A stretch of 64,000 nucleotides of DNA, taken from assembly GCF_030463535.1 (NCBI RefSeq), contig NC_132881.1, forward strand, positions 2,951,526 through 3,015,525, written 5' to 3'. Every line of letters starts with the position of its first letter. Positions within the stretch are counted from its first letter, which is position 1. Source of the DNA: Salminus brasiliensis (lineage: Eukaryota; Chordata; Actinopteri; Characiformes; Bryconidae). Made by a program: the position numbers and the translations under genes. The notes below the pieces were generated by a model. The model ran no database searches. It had not been told where the DNA came from and saw nothing but the letters and a program-made list of their open reading frames with translations. Positions 60,005 through 64,000 of this stretch are shown here, piece by piece.

Positions 60005-60222
60005 CTCAGAAGATCAGATATGACCAAAAACAGGCAGAGAAGGCCTCTTCAGGATATTCCGTCTGACGCTACGGCACAGTGAGATCAGGCCGAAACCCTC
60101 AGGCAGAGCTCAGAGCTTCACGGTTAGGGTTTGAGTCAGTGGAGCTGCTCTCAAGCACACAGACCCTTGATCCTCCGGCTGAGTCTAAGGGTGTCACTGA
60201 GGGCTCCTGACTGAACCCCGGC

Positions 60223-60229
60223 TTTTATA
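60223..60229 (-). promoter_or_regulatory. TATA box of the Olig gene
   Basis: The minus strand reads GGGCTATAAAAGCCGG, a strong TATA element about 220 bases upstream of the ATG. It predicts initiation near 60195-60200 and a 5' UTR of about 190 bases. Confidence 0.7.
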
Positions 60230-60285
60230 GCCCTCTCCCCCACAAAAGACACAATGAGACGCATAATGTGACAGTAGACCTAGAG

Positions 60286-60290
60286 CCAAT
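60286..60290. promoter_or_regulatory. CCAAT box upstream of the Olig TATA
   Basis: AGCCAATAAC on the plus strand (inverted relative to the gene) lies about 60 bases upstream of the TATA box, a standard NF-Y position. Confidence 0.45.
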
Positions 60291-60524
60291 AACAGAAGGG
60301 ACACACTTTCCCCCTGACCCACACACACACACCCCTCCTCACCAATACTCCCCCCAACACAAAACACACACACACACATACACATTAACTACATCAGCCA
60401 CTGTTCACACATATGTGGAAAGTTTCAGTGCCCACATACTCACACACACACATCCCTCACTAAGGCCAGTTTAACAAATGTGTGCAAGGATATATATGAA
60501 GTCAACAGGCCAGCTGATTACAGC

Positions 60525-60680
60525 TCCGGTTAACAGTAATTGTGTTCTAATGAACTTTAATGAGTTACTGTGTTAAATGTAATTTTACATCATAGCAAGC
60601 CTACAGGCCTTAATGTGACGCAGTAATCCGCCTTTTGTCATAGAAATGCATGCTAATGAGCCTTAAATTAAATAAATAAC
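60525..60680. promoter_or_regulatory. Candidate enhancer upstream of the Olig gene
   Basis: This is a non-repetitive segment with AACAGTAATTGTG, AACTTTAATGAG, GCAGTAATCCGC and an octamer-like ATGCATGCTAATGAG, 300-450 bases from the predicted start site. Function is inferred from motif density and position only. Confidence 0.3.
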
Positions 60681-61214
60681 CATAAATTAAATTAACTAAA
60701 TTAAAACCAGCTTCTCAGGGTTTTCTCCACCATTATCAGATAATAAAATATATTTCTTATAGTGTTAAATAGTATTTATGACGCTGTGTATAAAGAGATA
60801 TATGGCAAAGTTTAGGCAGCCAAACTACAAATGGCATAACCCAGTTATCCACATCTGTGTGTATGTTTATTTTTATAAGTTATGTATTACGTATTACTAA
60901 ACCACAAGGAAAATATCAGAAACTGAAGTGTTCATAACGTGAGAAGAATCTACAACTATACTTATAGTAGTCGTTTAATGTTTTGGAAAAATTGAATTGG
61001 ATGAATTGGTAATCGTTAATTATTATATTACTTCTATTTGTGTAGCTTACATACTTGAAAGACCAAATAAAATATATTGATTGATATTACTAATAATTGA
61101 ATAATACAGAATTTGTACCTGAATATGTAAAATAAGTGCATTGTCGAATTATTGTGTATAAAATAACCAACAAAAGTATTCTGACAAATGATGAGTTATA
61201 TGTATTATATATAT

Positions 61215-61251
<37 letters not shown>

Positions 61252-61700
61252 CACCAATTTTTTTTCTTAATCTTGCATCTCTACCTGTACGGCAGCCGTT
61301 TTATTCCAGGCATTTCATCAAACAAAGCTGAGTTAGCTGAATTTACAGACTATGAATGGCACAAAGTCCCAACAGCAATGTGAAAGACCAGTGGAGATCC
61401 TGCCAAGACATGAAGACTGTAATTGGCAGTCGAGGTTATTTCACCATAGTGATTTCTGATGCTCTCAAAGTTCAAATATTAGTGCTGTGTTGTTTATATT
61501 TGACCAATAACTTCTTTGCATTATAATTAATATAATAATTTATTTGCATTATTATTTGGGCAGTTGTTTTTGAGCAGTTGTCATTTCTGGAAATAAATAA
61601 ATGCTCTAAATAGCAAATATTTTTATTTGGAATTGAGGGAAAATGATAACCATGGTTTATAAAATACAAAAAGGATGGTAGGATGGTCTCTACCTTTTTC
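60681..61700. other. AT-rich intergenic, no gene
   Basis: There is a CA run at about 61220-61250. No supported frame. Confidence 0.5.
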
Positions 61701-61708
61701 TGAAGCTG

Positions 61709-61731
61709 TATATTATATATATGTATATATA

Positions 61732-61788
<57 letters not shown>
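61709..61788. repeat. (TA)n microsatellite
   Basis: A mostly perfect TA run. The Tyr/Ile frames over it on both strands are artefacts. Confidence 0.95.
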
Positions 61789-61790
<2 letters not shown>

Positions 61791-63837
61791 CACACATACA
61801 TACATACATACACATACAGATATGTATACATACACACAATATCCCTTTATGTATGACATATATAAAAATACATGTATAATATTGTTTATTATACTATAAC
61901 AATATTTCCAACTTTCAAAGCAGGCAGCGCTGCTAGCTTGAGACGACCCGTCCACCATCACAATCTCCTGCTTCCTGCCGTATTACATGGTTCAGTGCAG
62001 CAGTATCCCTACAGGCCTTGTTTGGGTGCATTTGACATTGTGGGTCTATTCATGCTTGTGTGCAGTGGTCTCCCTTTAAGAGTCCTTCATATGGAAGGAC
62101 CTCCATTCGCCGGTGAGTCACAGTGAACACCGTCCTGCACTGCAGAGCGAGCGTAAACCTCAGCAGTGTCCGCATTAATGGAAAACCAGGCGCAATTCAG
62201 TCCCAAACCAAAGACATTTGTGGGCTGAATTCCGAGGCTAAAGAGAGTGCGAAATCGTCCTGCGGAGAGAGGGAAGAGGGAGGAGAGGGGAGGAGGTAGT
62301 TAAAGAGACACTAAAGAGTGGGACCTGCATTGTCTGCCCCGCCGCTGGGTCATAAAGGCTCCGTACTGGGCCAGAGGTCCGTGGGACAGCGCTGTTGCCC
62401 CTGCCTAGCTTATAGGGTGTTCATTAGCATCACTATCACACACACTGCGTAACACACACCCATCACACAGCGGTGGGGCTGGTGTATGGTTGGGGCTGTG
62501 GGACATTTTTTTTTTACATTAGTGATTCATATCAGACCAGATGTCTTTATAGTGATGGTGGGTGGAAACAGGGGTCACCATGACTACAACACAAATCTAA
62601 ACTTTTGATTTACTCTACAAACCCAAAAGTGAACCTATACGTGTCTGAGGTACTTGAGTATGATGATGATGATGATGGTAAAAGAAGTGGTAAATTTAAA
62701 CAATTTCTGTTTTCCTTGAGGGACTACTTTTCCATACCACAGCCTACATGTATCCCTCCACCGTTTATGTGTTTTAAATGTTTTAAAAATATATTTCAGG
62801 CCAAAACCTTTTCAGAACTATGATACAAGAAAGGCACGGGCATCAGAGTGTGTATTCCTGACCGCTCGGTGTAATAACTTCCTGAGCGGGAGCTTTTAGA
62901 GGCATTAAACTTCGTCAGATGTCCGGTTCCATTCACCACCACTGTGAACAATTCTGATTGGGTACATTTCTCCAGAACGGAGCGTTTCTCATTGAGCCCA
63001 CTCTGATTGACTTTGCGTGCATCTTACACGTGTAATGATGCAGATCTGTTAAGTCAATGGTGGAGTTACCCTTTAACACGTTTCCTAAGCTATATACGCT
63101 GTAAAGGGCTTTTTTTTCTGGCTGCAGCGAAAGGAGAGGAGGGGGGGGTCTAAATGAGTTAAAGAAAACCAAAGAGGTGAAAGTGGAAGTCTAAGCCGCC
63201 ATAAAGAGATAAAGAGAAAGAGAGAGAAAAGAAAAGGAATGAATCCACCTCAGGCCATATTCTCCCCAGGTGACCCCCACTAGGTGCTTGGACCCCTTTA
63301 CGCTCTCAGCATGCTGCCGTGCGCATTGTTGTCAGCATGAAGTGCACTACGGTGTATTGTTAGCAGTAGAGGTCCAGGCCGTGTGTATGTGTGTGTGTTG
63401 CTGGGAGCATATGGATGTTCTCATGGACTGGGCTCAGGGCCAGCAGAGTAACAGCCCTCAACCAGGCCTAATTAGACTGAAAACTGGCAGGCCCACAGCA
63501 CTGCCCTTTAGTTACGGTCATTCAAGCACACACACACACACACACGTCACACTCGCAAGGATGCTGTACCACAGTGTAGTGTAAAAAAAATATTACACTA
63601 TATTATAATATAACATGAAAAATAGGCAGGAATACAGTGATTCTAGTAACTCCACAGGTTCTAAATGACCATGAAAAATGATTTTTAATATAATATAAAA
63701 TCTTTGTAATTTTACCTCTGCACACCTCCTCAAATTAAGCTATCAGGATGAGAATGAACTGTAGGCCATTATTGTTAAGTAACACATAAACCGATTAGGA
63801 AGCACCGCCCTTCTTTTTTACATATGCCCTCCATTTA
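61789..63837. other. Intergenic, no gene seen
   Basis: This stretch has a short GAT run near 62660-62678, a T-run near 62507-62515 and a CA run near 63528-63545. No frame shows a recognisable domain. Confidence 0.45.
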
Positions 63838-64000
63838 TACAAGCTCAAAAGTAATTGGACAGTTAACCAGTTAAGACAGGCAGTTTCGTGGCCGTTTCGT
63901 GACCAAGAATAGGACGATAAAAAGCCTGGAGTCGATTCCAAGGCTTGAATTTGCATTCAGTGGTTGTTCATGGGAACTCTCAACAGGTGGTCCAAGAATG
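63838..64000 (+). mobile_element. Probable 5' end of a Tc1-like element, cut by window edge
   Basis: AAAAGTAATTGGACAGTTAA, AAAAGCCTGGAGTCGATTCC and TTGAATTTGCATTCAGTGGT resemble the leader of a fish Tc1/mariner family that precedes its transposase start. The window ends where that start would be expected. Recognised from memory; the other end is not visible. Confidence 0.35.

Noticed and set aside
59339..60082. 247-codon plus-strand frame and a 172-codon second minus frame over the Olig gene
   Set aside because: Both are shadows of the GC-rich Olig coding sequence. Only the 251-codon frame contains the bHLH domain and the family termini.

Overview
This window reads as nuclear DNA of a ray-finned (teleost) fish. 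It contains a vertebrate gene with eleven coding exons and GT-AG introns, a single-exon vertebrate bHLH gene, many Tc1/mariner remnants plus one intact Tc1 element, tRNA-derived SINEs, L2-type LINE tails, and very abundant CA, GA and TA microsatellites and minisatellites. Several dispersed repeats resemble families I associate with otophysan fish (characins, catfish, cyprinids). That narrower placement is inference from memory.

Only two host protein-coding genes can be supported, both on the minus strand and both in the last third. (1) bsdc1 (BSD domain-containing 1) runs from ATG at 50843 to the stop at 43863. Its eleven coding exons join in frame to a 423-residue protein, with a CRE and a YY1-like site at its 5' end and L2 fragments in its first two introns. 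(2) A class-B bHLH gene of the Olig family, best matched to olig4, occupies 60004-59249 as one 251-codon exon. It has a TATA box and a CCAAT box upstream. A partial, diverged copy of its 3' UTR and last codons lies about 2.4 kb downstream at about 56420-56850. The gaps on either side of the Olig gene hold several non-repetitive stretches with homeodomain-like sites that are candidate enhancers.

The first 43 kb has no host gene that I can support. It is a mosaic of tandem repeats: a 72-bp minisatellite at 2.4 kb, a 1.4-kb polypurine tract at 5.1-6.5 kb, a 21-bp AT-rich array at 9.2-10.3 kb, GCAACCACC arrays at 11 and 30.5 kb, a TTGGTCATGCTGG array at 20.8-24.0 kb containing a perfect 341-bp duplication, related 47-bp and 48-bp arrays at 25 and 26.7 kb, a 35-bp array at 38.1-39.4 kb, and others. 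Transposons lie between them.

The best-preserved mobile element is a complete Tc1-like transposon at 14318-15912. It has TA target sites, terminal IR/DR repeats and an uninterrupted 340-residue DDE transposase, and it is inserted in an older tandem array. Other Tc1-type pieces lie at 7.3-8.1 kb (head to head), 17.3, 24.7, 42.1-42.6, 53.0 and 54.3 kb, and probably at the right edge. Most other long reading frames are accidents of repeats or antisense shadows. I found no operon, CRISPR array, phage or toxin system.
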